Assembly (NCBI RefSeq): GCF_018847975.1
Contig: NZ_CP072597.1
Span: 4,193,001-4,257,000, forward strand
Length of the DNA stretch: 64,000 bases
Origin: Lysobacter sp. K5869
Lineage (GTDB): Bacteria > Pseudomonadota > Gammaproteobacteria > Xanthomonadales > Xanthomonadaceae
Reading direction: 5' to 3'
Shown here: one piece after another, positions 16,513 through 23,644 of the stretch
Numbering within the stretch: the stretch's first letter is position 1
How the letters are laid out: each line of letters starts with the position of its first letter
The notes under the pieces: generated by a model
Databases searched by the model: none
Told to the model about the DNA's origin: nothing
What the model saw: only the letters and a program-made list of their open reading frames with translations
Translations under genes and position numbers: made by a program

Positions 16513-17283
16513 ATGAAATTCGCCGCCTGCCTCGCCGCCCTGGGCCTCGCCCTGGCCGCGCCCGCCGCCCTCGCCGGCGCCTGCACCAGCGCCAACAACG
16601 AGCAATACCCCAGCGGCCGCAAGCCGGTGCTGAGCATCGCCGATATGAACCAGAAGACCGTGTCGATCTGCTACCAGGACTACAACCTGTACGCGTCCAA
16701 GGTCACCGGCACCAATCTGTGGTCGGCGCAGCATCTGACCCGGGCCAAGGTGATCGGCGCCGAATCCATCACCCGCATCGATTCGACCTTCTTCAGCGAG
16801 TCGGGCTTCCCGACCACGCACAAGAGCTACACCAACAGCGGTTACGACCGCGGCCACATGATGCCGGCCGGCGACGCCTCGACCACGCCGGCGCAGAAGG
16901 AGACCTTCTCGGTCGCCAACATCGTGCCGCAGACGCCCAAGCTCAACCGCGGCACCTGGGCGCAGATCGAGAGCATCGTGCGCACCGTGGCCAAGGAATG
17001 GGACGAGGCCTACATCGTCACCGGCCCGGACTTCGACAACATGGACACGACCATCGCCAGCGGCGCGGTGGTGGTGCCGACCCAAACCTGGAAGGCGGTG
17101 TACGTGCCCTCCGCGCAAATCGCCGGCGCGTACTGGTGCGTCAACAGCGCCGCGCCGACCTGCTCGATCATTTCGCTGAACGAGCTCAAGCGCCGCGCCT
17201 TCGTCGATCCGTTCCCGAGCCTGGGCACGGCGCTGCGCGCGCAGACCGCGTCGGATTGGACCGACGTGCTGGTCCTGCCGTAA
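16513..17283 (+). CDS. Secreted DNA/RNA non-specific endonuclease (NUC1/NucA type)
   Basis: A 256-residue protein with signal peptide (1-21, ALA cleavage) and a beta-beta-alpha-Me nuclease domain. The active site YDRGHMMPAGD is at 111-121 with general base H115, and the Mg2+ ligand is N145 in PQTPKLNRGTW. Serratia nuclease and NucA share this layout. Four cysteines suggest disulfides consistent with secretion. It would degrade extracellular or periplasmic nucleic acid, in keeping with a predatory or lytic lifestyle. The ATG at 16513 puts the signal peptide at the N-terminus; the 206-base upstream region is relatively AT-rich and presumably holds the promoter. Confidence 0.93.
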   Translation: MKFAACLAALGLALAAPAALAGACTSANNEQYPSGRKPVLSIADMNQKTVSICYQDYNLYASKVTGTNLWSAQHLTRAKVIGAESITRIDSTFFSESGFPTTHKSYTNSGYDRGHMMPAGDASTTPAQKETFSVANIVPQTPKLNRGTWAQIESIVRTVAKEWDEAYIVTGPDFDNMDTTIASGAVVVPTQTWKAVYVPSAQIAGAYWCVNSAAPTCSIISLNELKRRAFVDPFPSLGTALRAQTASDWTDVLVLP

Positions 17284-17462
17284 GCCATCGCTCGCCGTCG
17301 CGGCGATAACGCCGGACGGCCGCCCGACCGAACGCCGCGACGACGGCGCGACCACGGCGCCGGCCGCTTCGCCGCGTCGACCGCGCGACGCCGCCCGGCT
17401 TCATCCGCCGCCCACCGCGGCGGCGCCATGCTCGGGCCTCCACGCACGCCGGAGGCCCGCGC

Positions 17463-18017
17463 ATGAACGCCCCACTGCTCGTCCATTTCGCCCGCCACTG
17501 GTGGGTGCTGCTGGTCTACGGCCTGATCGGGCTCGGCTTCGGCGTCGCCTGTTTCGTCGCGCCCGGCGCCAGCGTGGTCGCGCTGGTGTGGTCGTTCGGC
17601 TTGATGGCCCTGTTCGAGGGCGCGCTCAGCGCGGTCGCGCTGCTCTCCGGGCCGTCGGCGCTGGGCAAGGGCTGGCTGGCGCTGTACGCGCTGGCCTCGC
17701 TGACCTTCGGCGCGCTGGCGCTGCTGCGGCCGCTGGCGATCGCCGACGCGCTGATCTTTCTGCTCGCGGCGTGGCTGGTGATCGGCGGCGCGCTGCGCAT
17801 CGTCTGGGCGATCGCGCTGCGCAAGGCGATCGACAACGAATGGTTCCTGGCCCTGAGCGGGTTGCTGATCCTCGGTCTGGGCGTATTGATGCTGCTGTAT
17901 CCGCGCGCCGGTCTGGTCACCGTGGTGTGGTGGATCGGCCTGGGCGCGCTGATTTTCGGGCTGTTGCAGGTCGTCGTCGCGCTGCGCGTGCGCAAGCTCT
18001 CGCGCCGGTTGATGTGA
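17463..18017 (+). CDS. HdeD/DUF308 family membrane protein
   Basis: A 184-residue integral membrane protein with about six hydrophobic helices in three pairs (WWVLLVYGLIGLGFGVACF, then repeated similar hairpins), the layout of the HdeD/DUF308 family. E. coli HdeD supports acid resistance at high cell density, but function elsewhere is poorly known. The C-terminus is basic (RVRKLSRRLM), predicted cytoplasmic. A GGAGG-type site precedes the ATG. The gene is convergent with the regulator at 18027, only 9 bases away. Confidence 0.87.
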   Translation: MNAPLLVHFARHWWVLLVYGLIGLGFGVACFVAPGASVVALVWSFGLMALFEGALSAVALLSGPSALGKGWLALYALASLTFGALALLRPLAIADALIFLLAAWLVIGGALRIVWAIALRKAIDNEWFLALSGLLILGLGVLMLLYPRAGLVTVVWWIGLGALIFGLLQVVVALRVRKLSRRLM

Positions 18018-18026
18018 GCGCGGGGC

Positions 18027-18707
18027 TCAGGCCTCGCGCCAGCGGCGCAGGCCGCGTTCGCCTTCGGCGCTGATCGACAGCGCGCGCGATTGCCGTTGCC
18101 GGCGCACCCAGGCGTTGGCGAGCAAGGCGTCGAGCAACGAAGCGCCGAGCTGGCCGCCGATGTGCGGCCGGCGTTCGCTCCAATCCAGGCACGGCCGCAG
18201 CGGCGGACGCCGCGCGGCCGGGTCCGGCGCGGCGATGCCGAAGCGCTGCAGTCGCTTCATGCCGGCCTCGCTCAGATGCCATTGGCCGCCGTCCTCGCGG
18301 ATCCAGCCCGCGGCGAGCCAGGCTTCGGCCAGTTCCACCGCGACCTCCCCGGCCAGATGGTCGTAACAGGTGCGCGCATGCCGCAGCGCGGCGTCGCGCG
18401 GACCGAGCCGCTGCAGGCGCGCGGGCGCGGGCGGCGCGATCGCCATCAAGGCCTCCAGCGCGTGCGAGACCTGAGTCGAGGCCAAGCGGTGATAACGATG
18501 GCGGCCTTGCTGCTCGACCGCCAGCAACCCCGCATCGACCAAGCGCAGCAGATGGCCGCTCGCGGTCTGCGGCATGACGTTGGCGGCGCGCGCCAACTCG
18601 CCGGCGGTGCGGCTGCGGCCGTCCATCAGCGCGGCCAGCATCAGCGCGCGGGCGGGATCGCCGATGGCGGCGGCGATGCGGGACAGCGGCGGGCCGGATT
18701 CGTCCAT
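18027..18707 (-). CDS. ArsR-type winged helix transcriptional regulator
   Basis: A 226-residue protein with an ArsR-like HTH at residues 5-85 (IGDPARALMLAALMDGRSRTAGELARAANVMPQTASGHL, then a basic wing EQQGRHRYHRL). The C-terminal half (110-226) is longer than a plain ArsR protein and holds conserved-looking HARTCYDHLAGEVAVELAEAWL and CLDWSERRPHIGGQLG segments found in a subgroup of ArsR/HTH regulators. No obvious thiol metal site is present. It is divergent from the exported hydrolase gene at 18812 (104-base gap), its likely target. Confidence 0.88.
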   Translation of the reverse strand: MDESGPPLSRIAAAIGDPARALMLAALMDGRSRTAGELARAANVMPQTASGHLLRLVDAGLLAVEQQGRHRYHRLASTQVSHALEALMAIAPPAPARLQRLGPRDAALRHARTCYDHLAGEVAVELAEAWLAAGWIREDGGQWHLSEAGMKRLQRFGIAAPDPAARRPPLRPCLDWSERRPHIGGQLGASLLDALLANAWVRRQRQSRALSISAEGERGLRRWREA

Positions 18708-18811
18708 GCGGCGATGATGACCCAAACCCCGCGCGCATGCTTCGGCCCAGGCCGAACCGTCGCGGCCGCGGCCTGCGCACACTGCGCGCTCCCTTCCGAC
18801 GAGATGCGCTC

Positions 18812-19822
18812 ATGTACCGACGCGATTTCCTCGGCGCCGCCGCGCTCGGCGCGGCGTGGCTGAGCGCCACCGCCACCGTCGCCGCGCGCGAGGCGCCCGA
18901 AACGCACGAGGTGCCGTGGACCGGCGACGGCGGCGAGCGCCTGCGTCTGGCCGCGATCCGGCGGCGCGCCGACGGCCCGGCCGCGCTGTACGTGCACGGT
19001 GCGACCTTCCCCGCCGCGCTGTCGGTGGACTGGCGCATGCACGGCCAGTCGTGGCTCGATCAATGGCAAGCGAACGGCGTCGATGCCTGGGCCTTCGATT
19101 TCGCCGGCTACGGCCGCTCGCAGCGCCCGGCGGCGTTCGCCGGCGCGGCCGACGCGGCGGCGCCGTTCGGACGCTTGGACGCCGCGGCCGCGCAGATCGT
19201 CGCGGTGGTCGAACGCATCCGCGCCGAACGCGGCGACGCGGCGCCGGTCCATCTGATCGCGCATTCCTGGGGCACCCTGCCCGCGCAGCGCGCCGCGATC
19301 CTGCGGCCGGAGCTGATCGCGCGCCTGGTCTTGTTCGGCCCGGTGGTGCCGGCCGCGACCGCGAGCGGCGCCGAGCGCAGTCCGGCGCCCGCCTGGCATC
19401 TGATGAGCGCCGCGGACCAGCGCCCGCGGCAACGCACCGGCATGCCCGCGCGCTTGCCCACGCCCGTGAGCGAGGCCGAACTGGAGCGCTGGGTCGCGGC
19501 TTATCTGGACAGCGATCCGGACTCGGCGCAACGCACGCCGCGCGCGGTCAAAGTGCCGGGCGGCCCCATCGCCGACATCGCGGCCTGCGACCGCGGCGAG
19601 GCCTTGGTCGACAGCGGACGCATTCGCCAGCCCACCTTGATCGTGCGCGGCGAATGGGACCACGTGACCGGCGACGCCGACGCCGCGCGCTTGTTCGCGG
19701 CCTTGACCCATGCGGCCGACAAGCGCGACGTCAAGATCGCCGGCGGCAACCACTGGCTGCACCTGCAGCCACAGCGCCGCGCGCTGTGGGCGGAAACGCT
19801 GTCGTTCCTGCGCGAAGGCTGA
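18812..19822 (+). CDS. Exported alpha/beta hydrolase
   Basis: A 336-residue alpha/beta hydrolase. The N-terminus has a twin-arginine-like RRDFLG followed by a hydrophobic region and AxA cleavage, suggesting export, possibly by Tat. The nucleophile S142 is in the elbow HSWGT, the oxyanion region in YVHGATF, and the catalytic His is probably in GGNHWLH near the C-terminus; an acid is likely in RGEWDHVTG. The substrate is not evident. The ATG at 18812 is preceded by GAGATG-rich leader. Divergent from the ArsR-type regulator. Confidence 0.88.
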   Translation: MYRRDFLGAAALGAAWLSATATVAAREAPETHEVPWTGDGGERLRLAAIRRRADGPAALYVHGATFPAALSVDWRMHGQSWLDQWQANGVDAWAFDFAGYGRSQRPAAFAGAADAAAPFGRLDAAAAQIVAVVERIRAERGDAAPVHLIAHSWGTLPAQRAAILRPELIARLVLFGPVVPAATASGAERSPAPAWHLMSAADQRPRQRTGMPARLPTPVSEAELERWVAAYLDSDPDSAQRTPRAVKVPGGPIADIAACDRGEALVDSGRIRQPTLIVRGEWDHVTGDADAARLFAALTHAADKRDVKIAGGNHWLHLQPQRRALWAETLSFLREG

Positions 19823-19826
19823 AGGC

Positions 19827-20285
19827 TCAGCCCTTCGCGGTCTGAGCCGCGCGGTACGCGACCAAGGCGTTGGCATGGCCGTGGCCGAGGCCGTGCGCGC
19901 TCTTGAGTTCGGCCACCCGTTCCATGTGCTTGCGCGGGCCGAGCGCGTCGATCACCGCGAACCAGTGCGCGACCGGCTTGCCGTAGGTCTTTTCGATCGA
20001 CGGGAAGTAGGACGCGGGGCCTTTGACGGGTTCGGCGGCGGACGCGGCGGGTTTCGCGGGCGCCTTGGCGGTGGCGGGTTTCTTCGCGGTGGCGGCCTTG
20101 GCGGCGGTCTTCGTCGCAGTTTTGGCGGCGCTCTTGGGCGCGGCCTTCGCCGCGGCGGGAGCGGCCGGCTTCGCGGTCCGCTTCACGGCTTTCTTCGCCG
20201 CGGTTTTGGCGGCGGCCTTGGCCGGCGCGGCTTGCTGGCCGGCGGTGTTGGCGGCGGGCGTCTTGGCTTTGCGGGCGGTGGCCAT
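19827..20285 (-). CDS. DUF4287 domain protein with histone H1-like N-terminal tail
   Basis: A 152-residue protein in two parts. Residues 1-85 are almost only Ala, Lys, Pro and Thr, with repeated AAKTAAKK/KPAA motifs as in the C-terminal tails of histone H1 and bacterial H1-like proteins (AlgP, Hc2). Residues 88-150 form a DUF4287 domain (PASYFPSIEKTYGKPVAHWF, then GLGHGHANALV). DUF4287 alone is a common small protein of unknown function. The basic tail suggests nucleic-acid binding or condensation. A strong AAGGAGGAA site precedes the ATG. The low-complexity tail probably varies in length between strains. Confidence 0.85.
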   Translation of the reverse strand: MATARKAKTPAANTAGQQAAPAKAAAKTAAKKAVKRTAKPAAPAAAKAAPKSAAKTATKTAAKAATAKKPATAKAPAKPAASAAEPVKGPASYFPSIEKTYGKPVAHWFAVIDALGPRKHMERVAELKSAHGLGHGHANALVAYRAAQTAKG

Positions 20286-20365
20286 GCGGGTTCCTCCTTG
20301 GGGAGCGCCGATAGTGCGGCAATCTCGGCGCGCGCGGAGGTGACGAATGTTAGAAACGCTCGCCG

Positions 20366-21190
20366 CTAACGCGACGCGCCCGCGGCGATCTCGAAACTCA
20401 GGCTGGTGAAGGTGGTCTCGAAATCGACTTCCGAGTCCGCCGGCAGCGGCCGGGTCCAGATCGCGTTCAACAGCCACGTGCCCACGCCCGGCGCGGCGAA
20501 ACCGGCGCGGCCGGCGGCGTCGGTGCGTTGCGCGTCCAGCGGCTGCGCGTCGTTTTCCAGGCGGGTCAGTTTGACCAGCGCGCCGGGCAGCGGTCGGCCT
20601 TGCCACAGCACCCGCACCGACAGCGGCTTGGCCTGCGATTGCGGATCGGCGTCGAGCAGGATCTCCAATGGCAGTCCCAACGGCGTCGCCAACAGCGCGG
20701 CGGCGTCGGCCGGCGCCGAGCCCGCGCGCACCAGCGCCTTGCTGCGGCGGCTGTAGCGCTCGGAACCGTCGGCGGCTTCGCGCCCTTGGCTGCGCCGCTG
20801 TTCGAGTGCGGGCGTGAGCCCTTCGGCGCGCAGGTAGTCGTTGAAACGCGGCGCGGGCAAGCGGCTTTGCGCGCCGGCGTCGGTTTCCAGCACCAGCATC
20901 CAGGCGCCGGCAGGGACGGCGAAGCGCGCGTCGGCCGGCGCCTGCGGATCGGGATGCAGTTGCGGACGCAGATCGAGCCGGCGGCCGTCGGCGGCGATCG
21001 CCTCGAAGCGCTGGATCCGCCGCGACGGGATCGCCGAACGCTGGCGGTCGCGGCCGTGGCCGACTTGCAAGGTCAGCCCCGTCGCGGCCTGCGCCTGCGC
21101 GCGGTAGCGCTCGGGCTGGATCCAAAAATCGTGGGCGGCGGCGGGCGCGCTGCACAGCAACGCGGCGAGAACGCTGAGCGGACGCATCAT
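20366..21190 (-). CDS. DUF4198 family periplasmic protein (NikK-like)
   Basis: A 274-residue exported protein, the last gene of the DUF4331-HupE operon, 10 bases after the preceding gene. The signal peptide ends in a run of alanines so that the mature protein would begin HDFWIQP or AHDFWIQP, the N-terminal His-Asp-Phe-Trp hallmark of DUF4198. A carboxypeptidase-like beta-sandwich region (about 175-270, GALVKLTRLENDAQPL, TDAAGRAGF) follows. Relatives include NikK, a periplasmic partner of nickel transporters, and the free N-terminal His would be a metal ligand. Metal specificity cannot be read from sequence. Confidence 0.85.
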   Translation of the reverse strand: MMRPLSVLAALLCSAPAAAHDFWIQPERYRAQAQAATGLTLQVGHGRDRQRSAIPSRRIQRFEAIAADGRRLDLRPQLHPDPQAPADARFAVPAGAWMLVLETDAGAQSRLPAPRFNDYLRAEGLTPALEQRRSQGREAADGSERYSRRSKALVRAGSAPADAAALLATPLGLPLEILLDADPQSQAKPLSVRVLWQGRPLPGALVKLTRLENDAQPLDAQRTDAAGRAGFAAPGVGTWLLNAIWTRPLPADSEVDFETTFTSLSFEIAAGASR

Positions 21191-21200
21191 CGCGGGTCTC

Positions 21201-21692
21201 CTATTCCAAATGATCGGGGCGGTCGCCGGGCACGACCGGCACGTAGGACAAAACCAGCGCCAACAGCGCCACCGCCGCCAGCCAACTGCCGGCGACCTGG
21301 ATCGCGATGCCGCCGCCGCGCGCGGCGAGCCAGCGCGAAGGCAGCGCCAGCGCTAAACACAACGGCGCCCCTGCCGGCGGCGCGGCCGAGGTCGCGGCGA
21401 ACGAGGCCGATGCGACGCTCAGGCCGGCGGCGAACGCCAATCCCAGCGCCACGCGCTCGCGGCCCGCGCCGCGCCAGTACAACGCCGCCACCGTCGCCGC
21501 GACGCCGATCCAGCACGCGGCGGTCGCGTGCGACGCCCATGTCGGCGGCGTTATCGTCCCGAGTCCCGCGACGACGCACCACGTCGCGGCGAACGCCAAC
21601 GCGCCGCCCCGCCCCACGCGCGGCGGCAGCAACCCGAGCAACAGGCCCAGCGCCGCGCACCACAGCCCCGGCGCCCATGCCGCGCCGCTCAT
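21201..21692 (-). CDS. Membrane protein of unknown family in the HupE operon
   Basis: A 163-residue hydrophobic protein with five or six predicted transmembrane segments (for example LWCAALGLLLGLL, GALAFAATWCVVAGL, IGVAATVAALYW, IQVAGSWLAAVALLALVLSYV). I do not recognise the family. Its ATG overlaps the stop of the upstream hupE-like gene (ATGA), so it is translationally coupled to it, and the DUF4198 gene starts 10 bases downstream. It contains few charged residues in the membrane and one His-rich spot (WASHATA). Location suggests a permease accessory subunit or a scaffold for the metal system. Confidence 0.78.
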   Translation of the reverse strand: MSGAAWAPGLWCAALGLLLGLLPPRVGRGGALAFAATWCVVAGLGTITPPTWASHATAACWIGVAATVAALYWRGAGRERVALGLAFAAGLSVASASFAATSAAPPAGAPLCLALALPSRWLAARGGGIAIQVAGSWLAAVALLALVLSYVPVVPGDRPDHLE

Positions 21693-22291
21693 GCGCTTAG
21701 CGCCGAATACAGGAACGCCGCGCCCGCGGCCGCCACCGCCGCGCCGAACCCGCGCAGCGCGGCTCCGCTCAGGCGCTGGCCGAGTTCGCCGATGCCGATC
21801 CCCAGCACATGCAGCGAGCCGGTGGCGAGCACGAAGCCGAGGCTGTAGCCGGCCGGATCGGCCGCGGCCGGCAACTCGCGGCCGTGCGCGTAGCCGTGCA
21901 GCAGCGCGAACGCCGCGACCAAGGCGCAGGCCGCCCACACCGGCGCGCGCCAGCGGCAGGCGATGCAGGCGCCCAACGCCAGCACCGATAAGGCGATGCC
22001 GCTTTCCAGCGACGCCATCGGCAGGCCCAACAGAGCCAAGGCCGCGCCGACCACCATCATCAAGGGAAACGTCACCGGCAACGCCAGCCGCAGCGGCGCG
22101 CCCAACTGCGCGCCCCACGCGCCGACGCAGACCATCGCCAGCAAATGATCGCCGCCGCCGAAGGGATGGGCGAAGCCGGCGCCGAAACCGCCGCTGAGCC
22201 CGGTGCCCGAATGCGCGGCGGCCGCGCCGGCATACAGCGTCAAGGCCGCGAGCGCGCTCCAGCGGACGCGGCCCGACGCGGCGCGGTTCAC
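21689..22291 (-). CDS. HupE/UreJ family metal permease
   Basis: A 200-residue membrane protein of the HupE/UreJ family of nickel/cobalt permeases. It shows the family motif H-x5-D-H in AHPFGGGDHLLAM (about residues 41-53) and five to six further transmembrane helices with a conserved HGYAHGRE-type histidine segment. The N-terminus is a cleavable signal peptide ending AAAA; the mature protein would start HSGTG, and a free N-terminal histidine is known for this family. The start is a GTG that overlaps the TGA of the upstream DUF4331 gene (GTGA), which also shows that the upstream gene is read first. Confidence 0.9.
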   Translation of the reverse strand: MNRAASGRVRWSALAALTLYAGAAAAHSGTGLSGGFGAGFAHPFGGGDHLLAMVCVGAWGAQLGAPLRLALPVTFPLMMVVGAALALLGLPMASLESGIALSVLALGACIACRWRAPVWAACALVAAFALLHGYAHGRELPAAADPAGYSLGFVLATGSLHVLGIGIGELGQRLSGAALRGFGAAVAAAGAAFLYSALSA

Positions 22292-23511
22292 GGCTGGTAC
22301 TCCTGCTCCGCCGGCGCGAGGAACGGGAATTGCGCGATCGACGGCGTTTTCTCGTCGCGCTCCAACCCGTCGCTGACGCTGTCGGTGCGGCCGTCGACCA
22401 GCAGCGAGCGATACGCGTTGATCGCGGTCTGCAACGGCGTGCGCCCGCCGCAATCGCGGCGATACGCGCGGCGTCCGGCGGCTTGCGCCAGTTCCACCGC
22501 GAACGGCTGTTCGCAGCGCGTGCGCCGGCTGTCGATCCACAAACGGTCGTCGGCGAGCAACTGCGCCAAGGCGCGGTAACGCCGCTCCAGCGCCGGCGCG
22601 GCCAGCAGCGAGTTGCCGCAACGGCCGTCGAAGCCGTCGTACAGGGCGAGGCCTTTTTCGATCTCCGGCACGAACTCGGCGGCGTCCTTCGGCGCGATGG
22701 CGTTGTAGCGCTCTTTCAGTTTGTCGCTGACCTCTTCGCCGTCGAGCGTGCCGAGCAGCGCGTTGCCGGTCAGCACGCGACCGGCGCGGTCGATGCGGCG
22801 TTCGGAGGATTCGGTCGCCGCCCACACCGCCAGCAACGGCCCGCCGCGGTTGGCGGCCTTGAGATCGACCTGCACCACCAGCGCCGCCGGCGTCCAGCCG
22901 GCGAGGAAGTTGCGCGCCGGGCCGCCGTCGGTGTGGCGCCATTGCTCGGCGATGGCCCGCACCGTGGCCGGCGCGAGGCTGGCGCAGTGCGCGGCGTCCA
23001 CCGGCGCGCCCGCGCGCAAGGCCGCGTCGGCGACGTTGTAGGCGGCGCGGGTGCCGCGCACGTTGTTGAAGAACGGGTCGTCGCGCAGGCCGGCGAACAC
23101 GCGCAGGCGGTGGTTCTCGCCCCACAGGCCGTCTTCGCCGCGGGCGTCGCCGCGCGCGGCATCGACGCCGTCGGCGACGCATTCGGCGCGCTCGGCCGAG
23201 GGAAAGCGGCAGACGATCTCCAGGGTGGCATCGGCGCCGCCGAACCGGCGCGCGCTGTCGATCCGGAACACGTAGCGCAGCCGGTCGGAGAAGCGGTGCC
23301 CGACGATCGTCATGGCCAGATTCAGGCGGCGGCCGTCGGGCTGCATCCACGCATACAGATCGCCGATGTCGGCGCGCGGGTCGGCGATGACCGTGGGCGA
23401 ATCCAGATGGTCGGAGGCCCGCGCCAGCATCGGCACGGCGGCGAGCGCGCACGACAGCGTCAGCGCCAGCCGGCGGCGGGCGCGCGAGGAAACGAAGCAG
23501 GAATCGGACAT
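22288..23511 (-). CDS. DUF4331 family exported protein
   Basis: A 407-residue protein with signal peptide (ending ARA). The predicted mature N-terminus is SDHLDSP, the DUF4331 signature, which places His third and so forms an ATCUN-type Cu/Ni site. Further family features are DLYAWMQPDGRRLNLAM, a VGHRFSDRLRYVF strand and a GFDGRCGN loop with paired cysteines. DUF4331 proteins are found in many bacteria with no proven function. It is first of four genes that overlap or nearly touch (DUF4331, HupE/UreJ, unknown membrane protein, DUF4198), suggesting periplasmic capture of a metal for the permease. Confidence 0.87.
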   Translation of the reverse strand: MSDSCFVSSRARRRLALTLSCALAAVPMLARASDHLDSPTVIADPRADIGDLYAWMQPDGRRLNLAMTIVGHRFSDRLRYVFRIDSARRFGGADATLEIVCRFPSAERAECVADGVDAARGDARGEDGLWGENHRLRVFAGLRDDPFFNNVRGTRAAYNVADAALRAGAPVDAAHCASLAPATVRAIAEQWRHTDGGPARNFLAGWTPAALVVQVDLKAANRGGPLLAVWAATESSERRIDRAGRVLTGNALLGTLDGEEVSDKLKERYNAIAPKDAAEFVPEIEKGLALYDGFDGRCGNSLLAAPALERRYRALAQLLADDRLWIDSRRTRCEQPFAVELAQAAGRRAYRRDCGGRTPLQTAINAYRSLLVDGRTDSVSDGLERDEKTPSIAQFPFLAPAEQEYQP

Positions 23512-23644
23512 GGCGGCGGCGTCTGGCGAAGGAGGCGCCAGTACACCGGCGCGGCCGCGACCGCGCTGTCGGAATCTTTAGCGATGCGCCGGGCCGCCGC
23601 GCAATCGCGGCGGCCGGCCTATCCCGCCCGCGCGGCGGCCGCGT

